Shown here: positions 11,801-22,679 of the stretch, in pieces
How the letters are laid out: each line of letters opens with the position of its first letter
Position numbering within the stretch: the stretch's first letter is position 1
DNA from: Cycas panzhihuaensis
Taxonomy: Eukaryota; Cycadophyta
DNA: 64,000 bases
Assembly (NCBI GenBank): GCA_023213395.1
Contig: CM041465.1
Location: 239,451,741 to 239,515,740, forward strand
Direction: 5' to 3'
Notes under the pieces: model-generated
Databases searched by the model: none
What the model was told of the DNA's origin: nothing
Seen by the model: the letters and a program-made list of their open reading frames with translations, nothing else
Made by a program: the position numbers and the translations under genes

Positions 11801-12808
11801 ATTTATGGACAATGGCTTATTCATTATCTTGGTATTGTATGTTGATGACATGCTAGTTGCAAGCAAGAGCATAAAAGAAATCAATAAGTTAAAGGCTCAA
11901 TTGGCTAGGACTTTTGATATGAAGGATCTAGGAGCTGCAAAATAAATCTTAGGTATGGAGATACACATAGATAGGAAAAATGGTAAACTATGGTTATCAT
12001 AGTAGAAATATGTGGAGAAGGTGCTAACCAGGTTTAGTATGGTGAATATGAAACCAGTGAGTATCTTATTGGCTTCCTATTTCAAGCTTTCTTCGAGTAT
12101 GAGTCCTAATAATGAAGAAGAAAATGATTATATGTCTTATGTGCCTTATGCTAGTGTAGTAGGAAGTTTGATGTATGCCATGGTATGTACAAGATCTGAC
12201 ATTTTACATGCAGTCAGTGTAGTTTGCAGGTTTATGGCAAATCTAGGAAAGGAATATTATGCAGTAGTGAAATGGATGTTTCGGTATTTGAGAGACACAA
12301 GTGACTATTACATCACCTTTAGAGGTACAAATAGTTAGGTTTGTGGATATGTTGATTTAGACTTTACAGGAGATTTAGATAAGAGAAGGTCTACTTCAGG
12401 TTATGTATTCACTCTTGCAAATGGTCCAGTCAATTGGATGTCAAAATTGTAGAGCACAATTGTATTATCAACTACAGAAGTTGAATATGTTGCTGCAGCA
12501 CATGCTTGTAAAGAAGCAATCTGGTTACAGGTCTATTAGTTGAGTTTGGAAGGAAACAGGAAAAAGTAAAGGTATTTTGTGACAGTCAAAGTTTCATTTA
12601 CTTATCCAAGAATCTAGCTTATCACAGTAGAACAAAGCATATTGCTCTTAAGTACCATTTTGTTAGACAGGTTATGGAAGTAGGTGGAGTGGCACTTGAA
12701 AAGATTTATACAAAATAAAATTCTGCTGATATATTCACGAAACCAGTACCATTAGAGAAGTTCAAATGGTATTTGACTTCTCTTAGCTTGTAGAAAAGAT
12801 GATAAAGG
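8878..12808 (+). pseudogene. Copia element C gag-pol polyprotein, inactivated
   Basis: Starts at the Met of MAKLASTKFEVDKFNGK. Domains in order: gag; a zinc knuckle near 9568-9612 whose first Cys-flanking Trp codon is TAG; protease with DPG for DSG (near 9745); GAG-pre-integrase with VRHVPDLKKNLISLGEL; integrase with [17 protein letters not shown], the DNGGEF motif and GIAERMNKT; RT with KAFLVAKGF-like and LVLYVDDMLVASKS motifs; RNase H ending near 12800. About fifteen in-frame stops interrupt it. There are apparently only two frameshifts, near 11090 and 12540. Many stops replace a family Gln, for example EQLDVK and LSQQKYVEKVL, where CAG reads TAG. It cannot make a full polyprotein. Confidence 0.92.
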
Positions 12809-12839
12809 GTCCAGGAAAGGTACTAGGTAATTTGTTGTC

Positions 12840-12850
12840 AAGGTGGAGAT
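12840..12850 (+). promoter_or_regulatory. Polypurine tract of element C
   Basis: AAGGTGGAGAT immediately before the 3' LTR. Confidence 0.85.
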
Positions 12851-13489
12851 TGTTAGAATGTGACAACAAATGGTTGGGAGGCTAAAATTTTGACATGCTG
12901 GCAGTGCAGGTTCCCCCCTAAACCTTCCTGTGCGGGTTCCAAGGGGGGTAGGAGCCCCCCTTGGCTAGGGGGATGTGGAATGCCCCTCGCCAAGAGGGGG
13001 TTTGGGGGCAATAGCCCCTGACCCAAAAAATTAGCACTAGAAACTATATTAAATTGTAAAGAGAATTAGGGCCATTTGATAAAAATACCCTAGATTCTAT
13101 GGTCGAGATTTGTGCTATGTATGACCCACTCATGTAGCCCGATTTAGGGCATCTTTCTTTATGTTGAGGTTGTTCAATGTACTGTGAGTAGGGCGGCGGT
13201 TGGTTGTTGCTGCTGACAGCACTCTACTACTGGTTATGTACATTATCTCCATTTTGTGACAATAAAGATCGATACCTTTTCTATGTGGATGTTTCCCTAG
13301 CACACTGTTGGGGTTTTACCATGTTATATTGAGTGTACATTTTATGCTTAGCTTTCTTGTTTATTTTATTATTTGATCTCTAGTTTAATAACTTGCATGT
13401 AATTTTAGTTTCAATTCATGTAACTAGTTGTAAGAATAGTTTAGATCTTGGTGGCAGTTTTAGGGTATTGGGACATTGTCGTCTTAATA
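12851..13489 (+). repeat. 3' LTR of copia element C
   Basis: 639 bp, starting TGTTAGAATG and ending GTCTTAATA, aligned to the 5' LTR end CGTCTCAACA. The following GGTTT is the target duplication. The LTR was first read as extending to 13521, but the extra 32 bp belong to solo LTR B. Confidence 0.88.
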
Positions 13490-13521
13490 GGTTTAAGGGT
13501 TTGGAAGTTATCTTCTCAACA
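13490..13521 (+). repeat. Solo LTR B, right end (plus target duplication)
   Basis: GGTTT duplicates the AGTTT at 8153-8157. The rest reads AAGGGTTTGGAAG and then TCTTCTCAACA, aligning with the last about 30 bp of the family LTR and ending in the canonical CAACA. Confidence 0.85.
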
Positions 13522-14104
13522 GATTTAACATGTAAGTTATTAAACCAGAGATAATACAATAAATAAATTAGAAAGTCAAAGCTTCATATATACACCGAAT
13601 ATAACGTGGTAACACCCTAACAATGTGCTAAGGAAACATCCACACAGGAAAGGTATAGATCTTTATTATCAAAGAATAGAGAAGTGTATATAATCTATAG
13701 TAGAATGCTTACAACAACAATAACTAGTTACCAAACTCCTCATAGTACATCCAAATACATCGAGCACCATCAACAAAATGAAAGAACACCTTAAAATAGG
13801 CTATATAAGATAGTCATACAAGGCATAAATCTTGACCATTAAATTTGGGGTATTTTGAATGAACGATTATGATTTTCTTTACAATTTAGTATTCTTTTCA
13901 ATACTAGATTTTTGGATCGGGGGCTACCGCCCTTGAACCCCCTTTTTGCATGGGGGAGGGAGGGGTTCCGGCTCCCCTCGTACCCCTTGCCCAAGGAGGG
14001 CTCCTGCCCCCCTTGGATCCCCTCGAGGAAGTTTATGGGGGAAACCACATTGCCAACCGGTCAAAATTTTAGCCTCCAAAATATTATTATCATAATATCT
14101 AACA
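13522..14104 (-). repeat. 5' LTR of element A, outer 583 bp
   Basis: Continues the LTR interrupted at 7582: GATTT followed by AACATGTAAGTT matches the 3' LTR of A after its first about 90 bp. It ends TCTAACA at 14104 (TGTTAGA on the minus strand), the outer boundary of element A. No 5-bp duplication with the left flank is visible, because both flanks are simple repeats. Confidence 0.88.
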
Positions 14105-14121
14105 CACACACACACACACAT

Positions 14122-14152
<31 letters not shown>

Positions 14153-14153
14153 G
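14105..14153. repeat. (CA)n(TA)n microsatellite
   Basis: CA repeats followed by TATATATATATA abut the outer end of element A. They probably represent the other half of the microsatellite into which A inserted. Confidence 0.85.
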
Positions 14154-14230
14154 GTTATGAGAGTGTCATTGCCCCCCTACTAATTACATTTACCAACTAC
14201 TTAATAATTATGATTTTTACTAGATCAATA

Positions 14231-14293
14231 GGCACATAATAACTAGCCATAGCTCTTTGTCTATTTGGAACTCTCTCTCTCTCTCTCTCTCTT

Positions 14294-14328
<35 letters not shown>

Positions 14329-14363
14329 AAATGGAGAAAACACTATGGCTAGTTATTATATGC
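14231..14363. repeat. Foldback inverted repeat with CT/GA stem (MITE-like)
   Basis: The left arm runs from GGCACATAATAACTAGCCAT through a (CT)11 tract. The right arm is a (GA)15-type tract followed by the complement ending CTATGGCTAGTTATTATATGC. The loop is only about two bases at 14293-14294. Both the non-repetitive outer about 40 nt and the CT/GA tract pair, so this is more than a microsatellite. No transposase or clear target duplication was found. Confidence 0.7.
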
Positions 14364-14653
14364 TTGTCTCTCTTAACAAACCAAGACATGTTTAAAACTG
14401 ATGAAATATTGAATGTTCTGCAAATATAATTTTGAAATAGATAAAATCAAGTTGTAAAACATGCATCACAAGTAGAACTTTTCATTGATTTTGAAATGAG
14501 TGGTTGTTGATCTTAAATGAATATCATATAAGAAAGTGTTTCCTAACTTGTAAGAATGGACATAGATATGATGATGAATAGGTTAGTATAGGTATGCTTC
14601 TTAACTCTTTTGACACCTTACTAATTTGTTTTATCATGAGTTTAGATAGTTGA
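14364..14653. other. Unassigned AT-rich spacer
   Basis: Nothing recognised. Its last pentamer GTTGA (14649-14653) is the left target duplication of element D. Confidence 0.5.
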
Positions 14654-15032
14654 TGTTAAAACTTGTAATAACCCCTTTATTACAATGTAATACTTGCATA
14701 TTTATGTATTATGTATATTAGGGAACCCCTCATTGTAATTTAATCATTATGTAAAGTTGAATTGCCTCCACCACCTTAGTCGATATGTCAGCCAATAACA
14801 TTGATGTAATTATTTCTAGTATGCTTATAAATTAAATACCACACCACATCTCACATTTATATATTAGATTATTTATATACAGAAGCTCTGCTAGAATAAG
14901 GATGCATAGTGTAACTAATTTGCCCGTAACTCTTTGCTCAACATATTTGTTCTTATTTATGATGTTTTATTTGCTTTATTGAGTTATTTTACTAAATAAA
15001 CATTGATATTATATCTTGATGGTAATCTAATA
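14654..15032 (+). repeat. 5' LTR of copia element D
   Basis: 379 bp, TGTTAAAACTTG to AATCTAATA, pairing with the LTR at 28058-28431. Flanks GTTGA (left) and ATTGA (28432-28436) form a 5-bp target duplication with one change. Confidence 0.9.
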
Positions 15033-15045
15033 TAATATTAGAGTC
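15033..15045 (+). promoter_or_regulatory. Primer binding site of element D, decayed
   Basis: TAATATTAGAGTC differs from TGGTATCAGAGCC at four positions. All four are G-to-A or C-to-T transitions, consistent with cytosine deamination on either strand. Confidence 0.65.
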
Positions 15046-16928
15046 TGTTATATGTATTTTTTATTGATATTTTATGAGTTGTGGGAAAACTAGAAACCTA
15101 TTTGCCAAAACGGCACCTCGTTCACACCATTTTTAAGATTTTTTCATAATATTTGGTAGCTATCAACTAATCTAATACTACTGTAGATAGTTTTCAACTC
15201 ATATCAACTTTAAAGTGTAGATTTTTAGGCCCGTTGCAGTCCACAGATATCTTAGTTATATTTTAGGCCAAAATTATATATTGTTCCTCTATTTGTCCCC
15301 TGTTTCAACCTCAAATCCATTCATGCAAGCTCTAATTTGCTCACAAATGAAGATCCAGCACCTTTGGCAATCCTCTAAAGTTGCTTAGCTATTGTTCCAA
15401 GCAATCACAAGAACTTTCAGTGATTATTTTTAATCATTGATCCCCAAACAGTCGTACAAATATTATAAGCCCATTTGACTCTATTTAAGCTTATTTCTTT
15501 TTGTAATAGCTTAGAGAGTATCTGTAAAAGGGTGTCATTACCCTTTGATGCCATTCCAGATAGAATAGAAGTATATACAAATAAATATGAGGCCAGGTTG
15601 ATGCCTATTCTCTATGGAAAGCCATACATAGGCCGTGAAAGTTGCACAGCTCTCAAACTCCTTTAGTTTTTGAATTTTAAACTTTATTTTCTATAAAGTT
15701 TAAGTTGAATCAAGTTTGAATTCCACACTCAAGAGCTAAACTAATGATCATATATCACCTCATATGACTAAGTTTTTATCATAAAGGGGGCATAACTCAA
15801 ATTTCATAAATTGTGTTTATAAATTTTGTTGAATAGAAAAGATTAAGCTATATTTGATAAAGTTTCAAGTCCACCTAACCCCTTAGCAGTCCAGCCTGTG
15901 ATCACATATAGCCATAATGAGACCAAGGGCTAGCCAACAAAGGGGGCTTAAGCTATTCCCATTCAATTTTTGTTCATAAAGGGTACCTATCACTATTTTT
16001 ATTATAACTTCTCAATAAAAAGTTAGATTTAGGCGCCATCTGAACCATTGGAAAGATAATTTAGAGGGCTACAATTTGAAGCCATTTCTAGCTTGATTTA
16101 AGATCATTTTGAAGGAGTTCTAAGCTAATCAAGTTGACCTTCTTATTTGAGCAATCATAAGCCCTATTTCATCAATTGAAGGCTTATATTCTATTTTGCA
16201 TAAAAGTTTTTAATGTTATATACTATTGGTATCTATTAGTAGACTATTCTAATATCATTTCTTAGCTAATAATTGCTTATGATTTGGTTATATAGGTATT
16301 CTTCTTAAAGGATTGAGGTGGATTTTCCTAGATCAAAGTCCATTAAAGATCTCTCTAAATCCTATAATCTCCTTTTAATTTTTGCATTCTTGTTTGTAAG
16401 TAAGAACACATTAAAATCCATCTTCAACTTGAAAGATGAATATATATAATCTTAAATCTACAAACAAAACTATACTAGCCTTATAAGAGGAATGGTTAGG
16501 ATTCCTAAAGTTATCACTCAGTATATGTCTTTGGTATTCCTTGAATTTTGTAGATATTGGAGAAAACCATTAGCGATAAGGTATATTAAGTGGCAAGTTG
16601 AGATGGAAAACTTATCTTTTGGTATTTGAAGACTAACTAGACCTAGAGGAGGGGAGTACCTTGGTTGTAGTTCTTAGCTAGATCTGTCACTAGGCATAAA
16701 TCCAGTGTAGGTAGATCAACAAATCAGAGGGTATTTTGACCCTCTTTGTAGCCCATATACTGAGATATATAGGGTTCATAGTTTGTCACTTGTAGGCAGG
16801 CACCACTAGAAAAGATAGCAATTGAGAGCTTCTTTTAAGACCTATAAATATATAATTCTAGAATAGTAGCCTCTTAAGTAGATAAGACATAAGTACAAAA
16901 GACTCAAAACTAAAGGATACTTCAAATA
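15046..16928 (+). other. Unusually long leader of element D
   Basis: Almost 1.9 kb separates the primer site from the gag start, far more than in elements A and C. Only one short frame (15475-15666, 63 codons, no recognised motif) is open. A further insertion or captured sequence is possible, but no LTR, inverted repeat or target duplication was found to bound one. Confidence 0.5.
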
Positions 16929-17545
16929 TGGTAGCACAAATGCTTTTATCTAATACTATTAAACTTAATGGCCTAAATAATTTTATAGCTTGGTAGAAAT
17001 AAGTAAAAAACCTCCTCATCATGAATAACTATTAGAGTTATATCAATGATGATATTCCTCTACCTAAACCTACCTAAGATCCTAATGGTTCCAATATTAT
17101 CATTCTTCCTAATCTAATTACTTTAGTCAACTTTAAAACTAACAACAATATAGCCTTATCTTTTATCCATGTGGTTGTAGAAGATCAAGTAGATTAGAAT
17201 ATAGAAAGTATACAAGCCTCTCACAAAGCTTAGAACATCCTATGCTCTCTCTATTAAAGGAAAGATGAGTCAAGATATTTGACCCTAAAAACATGCCTAT
17301 TTGGAATCCTTCTTACTCGAAATATCATAACTCACCTTACTAAGGTTAAGATAATAAGAAATCAATTAATAATTCTTGGTGAACCTCTATTAAATCATGA
17401 CCTTGTGTCTAGAATCCTTAATATCCTCCTTATTGAATACAATAGCTTTATTTCTAAACTTTATGACAAATACACCAAGATGGACTTTATTACATTTAAA
17501 GGACTCTTATTAAGAGAAGAGAACATCCTCAACACTAAGGAGTAA
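16929..17545 (+). pseudogene. Copia element D gag, N-terminal part
   Basis: Starts with a Met and the copia gag signature TIKLNGLNNFIAW. After several stops comes an open stretch (17279-17545) with IIRNQLIILGEPLLNHDLVS and NILLIEYNSFI, the conserved capsid helices of copia gag (UBN2-type). The frame is cut at 17545 by insertion of element E; the rest of gag resumes at 24067. Confidence 0.75.
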
Positions 17546-17775
17546 TGTTATGAACCTCTTTAAACACATAGGATTAATTAATTAAAAGGGTGCTATTGAA
17601 CGAGCACATCTTTCCGTGAAAGAGGGTCTGATATGCATATAAAATTAGGACCCAAATGTAATAGGATCATTAAATATTTTATCAATTAAATATATCTGGT
17701 TTATTGACTACACCTATTCTCAGTATTCTTACGCATTTGGCTATTATTCTCCAGTTATGAACTAGTTTCGTAACA
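17546..17775 (+). repeat. 5' LTR of element E
   Basis: 230 bp, TGTTATGAACC to TTTCGTAACA. Confidence 0.95.
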
Positions 17776-17777
17776 AG

Positions 17778-17790
17778 TGGTATCAGAGCA
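17778..17790 (+). promoter_or_regulatory. Primer binding site of element E
   Basis: TGGTATCAGAGCA, essentially a full initiator-Met tRNA complement, 2 bp after the LTR. Confidence 0.92.
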
Positions 17791-19148
17791 GTCCTGGGCA
17801 CCTCATATTAGTCAACATTTCATCTGTGTTTAGCTGCCAGCCTGACATGTTGAAATACATTAGTTTATGGTTTCTCATCATTCACTGGTTTGATTCCTTC
17901 TTGTCTTAGTTTTCGTTGCTATTACAGCCGTTTTTGATTTCCTAGTCTCGTCACTCAATTTCATTACAGTTTTATTTACTAAACTTAATACTTATCAAAG
18001 TTGCCAAGTCTTTTCGCCCATCTTTGCTTCGACGTCTTACTTATTCTGTTAAATTAACCTTGTTTCAAAAAAAAAAAAAATGTCATACTAGCGTCTCATT
18101 GTAGTACTAACATTTTCTATCTCATATCAGGCTCATTCCCGTCGTTCTAGTACTGGCGTATCTGCAATAAGTGCCACGCAACTATAGTCCATCCTTTGTG
18201 GCGTGGATCGCCGCGTCTTTGTTTAGCTGTTCTTCTTCTGCGTTCTTGCGTCTCGCATCTCTGTTCTCTTGCGTTTCCTCTGTAGGCATCTCGGACTCTG
18301 CATACTTCATTCCTTCGTTTTTCTTCTAGCCAGATGACTTCTTCTAGAAACTTCCAGAATTTGGAGAAAACGAATTCGATTTTCTAAATTGAATGTTTTA
18401 ATTAATAGCACAATACGATATGTAGTTTAGATAGTGACTTATAAATCGAACGTTTTAATTTATAGCGCAATACAAGATGTAGTTTAGATAGGTCGCTATT
18501 AATTGGTTAAATATAGTTAATTTAAATATTGTATAGTATAGTTGTTTATTAAAATTATTTTATATATTTAATATATTTAATTTATTATATTACAAGATTA
18601 ATATATGTACATATAAATTAGTATTTCAATAAATTATTTGATATATCAAGAAATTGTAGGTATATTATAAGTATTATACATATATTAAGTTTTTGAAAAG
18701 AAATATATACATTACGTTAGACTGAAATAATTATATCATCTAAATTATTATATTCTATCATAATTATAAAATTTTCATTCCTTTAAACTATCCCATAATT
18801 AATTAACACTCATATATTATTTTATATATCATTGTTATAGGTATTATATAATCATTTAACATCGTACATTATACATTCATCACTTTTATAGTTATAATCT
18901 TTTAAACTATATCTTTAATACACACATAAATATATATATATATATTACATATTATAGTTGATATAAGATATTATTTTAATATAAAACATATGCAACCTCT
19001 AAGTCAGGTGAATTAGTTTGCGTATCTATCATTTTTTATCATATGCAGGTTTTAAATTACAATATTCAGCAACATTTCCAACGGTGGTAATATATCAATT
19101 AAATATTAGTCAGACAGAGAAAATATAAAACCATAAGTATCAAGTGAG
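17791..19148 (+). other. Leader of element E
   Basis: About 1.36 kb with no long frame. It has a pyrimidine-rich first half, an A13-type tract at 18069-18080, and a very AT-rich second half (18370-19130). A near-repeat of a TTTAGATAG-containing unit occurs at about 18400-18500. Confidence 0.6.
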
Positions 19149-20640
19149 TTGGGAATATCAGTCGGAAGTCAAACAAACATGACAGAAAGGCAGTGGATTT
19201 GTACTTACATAATTATTAAAATAATGAATATTGAAGATATGACCAACAACACCGTTCAAAAAGAAATTGTTGAACCAATCACTCAAGCGGTTCATAATGC
19301 GGTTCAGATATCAAATGCTCTCTTGAATCATACTCTACACCAAATTTTGGATAAATTAACAATCATAGCGACAAATAGAAAGGAAGATATGATTGTGCCA
19401 GATTTAGAAGATGAAGCAATGAGTTGCCAATCACATATCAGACATCAAACTACAAGAAATTAGTTGAGTCCTCAGATATCTTCAATTAATTTAGAAAATG
19501 AGGCTATCAGAAAATATCTCAACAAATACCAGAATTTAACCCCTGAAGAACAGAAGATAGTGGGTTTTCAAGCTTACTTTAATTGCTTGCAAAATATTCA
19601 AACATAGAAGAAGAAAAAGTTAGAAAAGATAACTATACAACATTTTAGTATGAAGCAAAAATCGCATGAACCGAGAGTATGGATACAACAAATAGAAAAC
19701 TATTTCCGCTTAATGGAGATTGAGCCAGCAGAACAAGTTTTGATAGCCACTTTACATATGGATGGAATAGCATGTGAATGGTGGCAGTGTCTTGAATAAC
19801 CTTCTTTTCGAGATCAATTACCTACTTAGAAAGAATTTGTATGCCTATTCATCGAATGGTTTTAAACTGTATCCAATCATGATTATTATTGTGAGTTACA
19901 AAGATTAAAACAAATTGGTTCGGTGGAAGAGTATAGCACAACATTTACAAGATTAAGCTATGTGTTAGATGATATTCTGATTAATCGACTTATCTAGCTA
20001 TATATAGATGGTCCAATAACTAAGATCCAAGATGATGTTAAAATTCAAGAACCTCAGGACCTGAATAAAGTAATACAACTAGCCAAAATTTAGGAAGGAA
20101 AGATTAATGAATTAAAGAAGGCAAGAACGAGACCTTATATTCCTCCATATGCTCATCCTAATCCTCCTCCTATTATACGACCTAGTTTTGTACCTAACAT
20201 AGTTAATCAGCCAGTTAAACTAATACTTCAAAGAACAAGAGCTGAGCAAGAAGAACTATGAAAAAAGAATCTCTGTTTTAGGTGTGCTAAAAAATGGACT
20301 CCTAATTATAAATGCCAGAAAAATCAATTATGCATGATCGAATTATCTCTGGTAGCAGAGAATAAGGAAGTTGAAGAAGAAGATGATACCGAATGTGACC
20401 AAGAAAATATGGAAAGTCAAGGGTATCAATGCAACCAGGAGGAGGACACATTAAAAATGTCATTCTCAGCTATGAGTGGATTGACAAGATCAGACACGCT
20501 TAAATTAAGAGGATTTGTTAAAAATCAAGCTATCACGATTTTGATCGATCCAAGAAGTACTCACAATTTTATTGATAGAATATCAGCTCAACAATTAAAA
20601 TTATTTCCTTCCAGAACAACCCCTTTTCAAGTAAGTGTTA
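19149..20640 (+). pseudogene. Element E gag and protease region
   Basis: Same frame as the downstream pol. The retrotransposon gag core (19680-20100) has EPRVWIQQIENYF and a LDDILINRLI-like helix. The zinc knuckle (about 20276-20320) reads CFRCAKKWTPNYKC; its His position is Tyr and the usual GH is NY, so metal binding is doubtful. Protease follows with ILIDPRSTHNFID, in which the catalytic DSG/DTG is DPR. Seven or more in-frame stops interrupt the segment, several where Gln is expected. Confidence 0.85.
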
Positions 20641-22670
20641 GAGGGTGACAAGTTATATCTGGACAAGGAATGATGGAGAACCTTAAAATAACTATTGGTG
20701 ATGTTATTCTTAAAGAAAATTTTTATGTGCTAGATGTGGGTGGAGTAGATATTGTTCTAGGGACTCAATGGTTACGAACCTTGAGAACTTTTGAAATGAA
20801 TCTTGAAGAATTATTTATGAGGTAGAAGAAAGATGGAAGAATTATCATCCTTCAAGGAGAAAAACCTAGAAATAGCCAACTAATATCTTGTAAAAAAATG
20901 GAAAAATTAATCAAGAAAGGCCACCGTGGTATGATGGCTCAACTTTTCTCAATCCAAGCAGAAATTAAACCAATTATACAAGAAAATGAACTGCAAAAAG
21001 TCATCCAGAAGCATAAAGAAGTTTTTCAAAATCTTCTGGCAGAATTACCACTAGACAGGGGTTGTGAACATCAAATTGAATTAGAAGCAGGTACTAATCT
21101 GATTGTTATTCGGCCTTATAAACAACCACATCATTATCAAAATGAGATTGAAAAGATCGTACAAGAATTATTAGATATAGGAGCAATAACTCCTAGTAAA
21201 AGTCCATTTGCAGCACTAGTAATCTTGGTAAGAAAAAAAGATGGATCATACCGTATGTGCATAGATTATCAAGCATTAAATAAGGTTACAATAAAAAATA
21301 AATTTCCTATACCCAGAATCGATGAGTTACTAGACGAATTACATGGAGCAGAATATTTTTCTAAAATCAATTTAAAATCAGGCTATCATCAAATTCGTAT
21401 TAAACTAGAAGATACATACAAAATAACTTTCAGTACTCATCATGGTTATTATGAGTTCAAGGTAATGCCCTTTGGCTTAACTAATGCGCCAGCCACATTC
21501 CAAGCTATAATGAATCAAGTCTTAAAACCTTTCTTGAGGAAGTTTGTCTTAGTCTTCTTTGATGACATATTAATATTCAGTAAGCAATGGGGAGAACACA
21601 TGAATCATCTGGACCAAGTGCTAAACACCTTAAAGAAACAAAGATTTTATGCTAACAAATCAAAATGTTACTTTGGAATGAAAGAAATAGAATATCTGGG
21701 TCATCTTATATCAAAAGAAGGAATTAGAGCTGACTCAGGAAAAGTTAAGGCAATTCAAGAATGGCCGATACCCAAAACTATTACGAAACTCTGAGGTTTT
21801 CTGGGTTTAACAGGATATTATCGACGCTTTGTGAAAAATTATGCACAGAAAACCTCTGTTTTAACTTGTTTATTAAAAAAAGATTCTTTTCAGTGGAGTG
21901 AAGAAGTAACAAAATGTTTTGAAGAAATCAAGCAAATAATGATCCAATTACCGGCACTTACGACACCTGATTTTTCTAAAATTTTTATAATAGAATGTGA
22001 TGCATCAGGAACAGGAATTAGTGTAGTACTGATGCAAGAAGGTAAACCCATTGTATTTGAGAGTAGGAAGCTAAACAACCGAGAAATTCTCAAGTCAACT
22101 TATGATAAAGAAATGTTGGCCATTATACACGCTTTAATTAAATGGCGTCAGTATCTATTAGGTAGCAAATTTATAGTCAAGACATATCACAACAGTTTAC
22201 AATATTTATCAAAACAAAAGGAATTATCCCCTGAACAACAAAAATGGATAAGTAAAATCCAGGCATTTGATTTCGATATAACATATAAAAAGGGAAAAAA
22301 TAATGTAGTAGCTGATGCCTTGTCTCAGAAGGATGAAGAGAATACAGAATCTCAATTAAAAGCTGTCTCAATGATAGAACCGGTATGGATCATGGATTTA
22401 CAATCAGAATATGTGAAAGATCCTGACATTCAACAACTCATTCAAAGAATTCTTCAAGGAAAAGAAGAAAAATTCGAATGGAGAAATGATATTCTATGGT
22501 ATAAAGGACGGATATTCTTAGGACTAAACTCAACTTTCTGTAACAAAATATTGAATGAAGCACATGTAGTACCTGTCGCTGGTCATGAAGGATTTTATAA
22601 AACATACTTGCGAGTCAAATACTATTTTTCCGAACGGAATGAAAAAAGATATAATGAAATTTGTAGCTGA
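20641..22670 (+). pseudogene. Element E reverse transcriptase, RNase H and integrase N-terminus
   Basis: The open piece 20898-21794 carries nearly the full RT: SPFAALVILVRKKDGSYRMC, the LKSGYHQIRI block, FGLTNAPATFQ and the catalytic FFDDILIFS. A TGA at about 21792 interrupts LRGFLGLTGYYRRF, where the family has Arg (CGA). RNase H (21831-22330) keeps ECDASG and VADALSQK, but the third acidic site, family TDH, reads TYH. The integrase zinc-binding HH half follows. A one-base frameshift near 22640 splits the HHCC domain. Confidence 0.92.
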
Positions 22671-22679
22671 ATGTGCTGT

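Larger units (their letters stand above)
8158..13489 (+). mobile_element. Full-length Ty1/copia element C
   Basis: A 5.33-kb element with 5' LTR 8158-8805, initiator-Met primer site, one gag-pol region, a polypurine tract and 3' LTR 12851-13489. The flanks AGTTT (8153-8157) and GGTTT (13490-13494) are a 5-bp target duplication with one substitution. Removing C rejoins solo LTR B exactly, which confirms both boundaries. Confidence 0.93.

Noticed and set aside
13490-13521. Extra 32 bp as part of the 3' LTR of element C
   Set aside because: The 5' LTR lacks it, and it aligns instead with the missing end of solo LTR B; the target duplication falls at 13490-13494.
14271-14324. Plant miRNA precursor
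   Set aside because: The stem core is CT/GA simple repeat and no plausible 21-nt duplex outside it stands out; retained only as a foldback.
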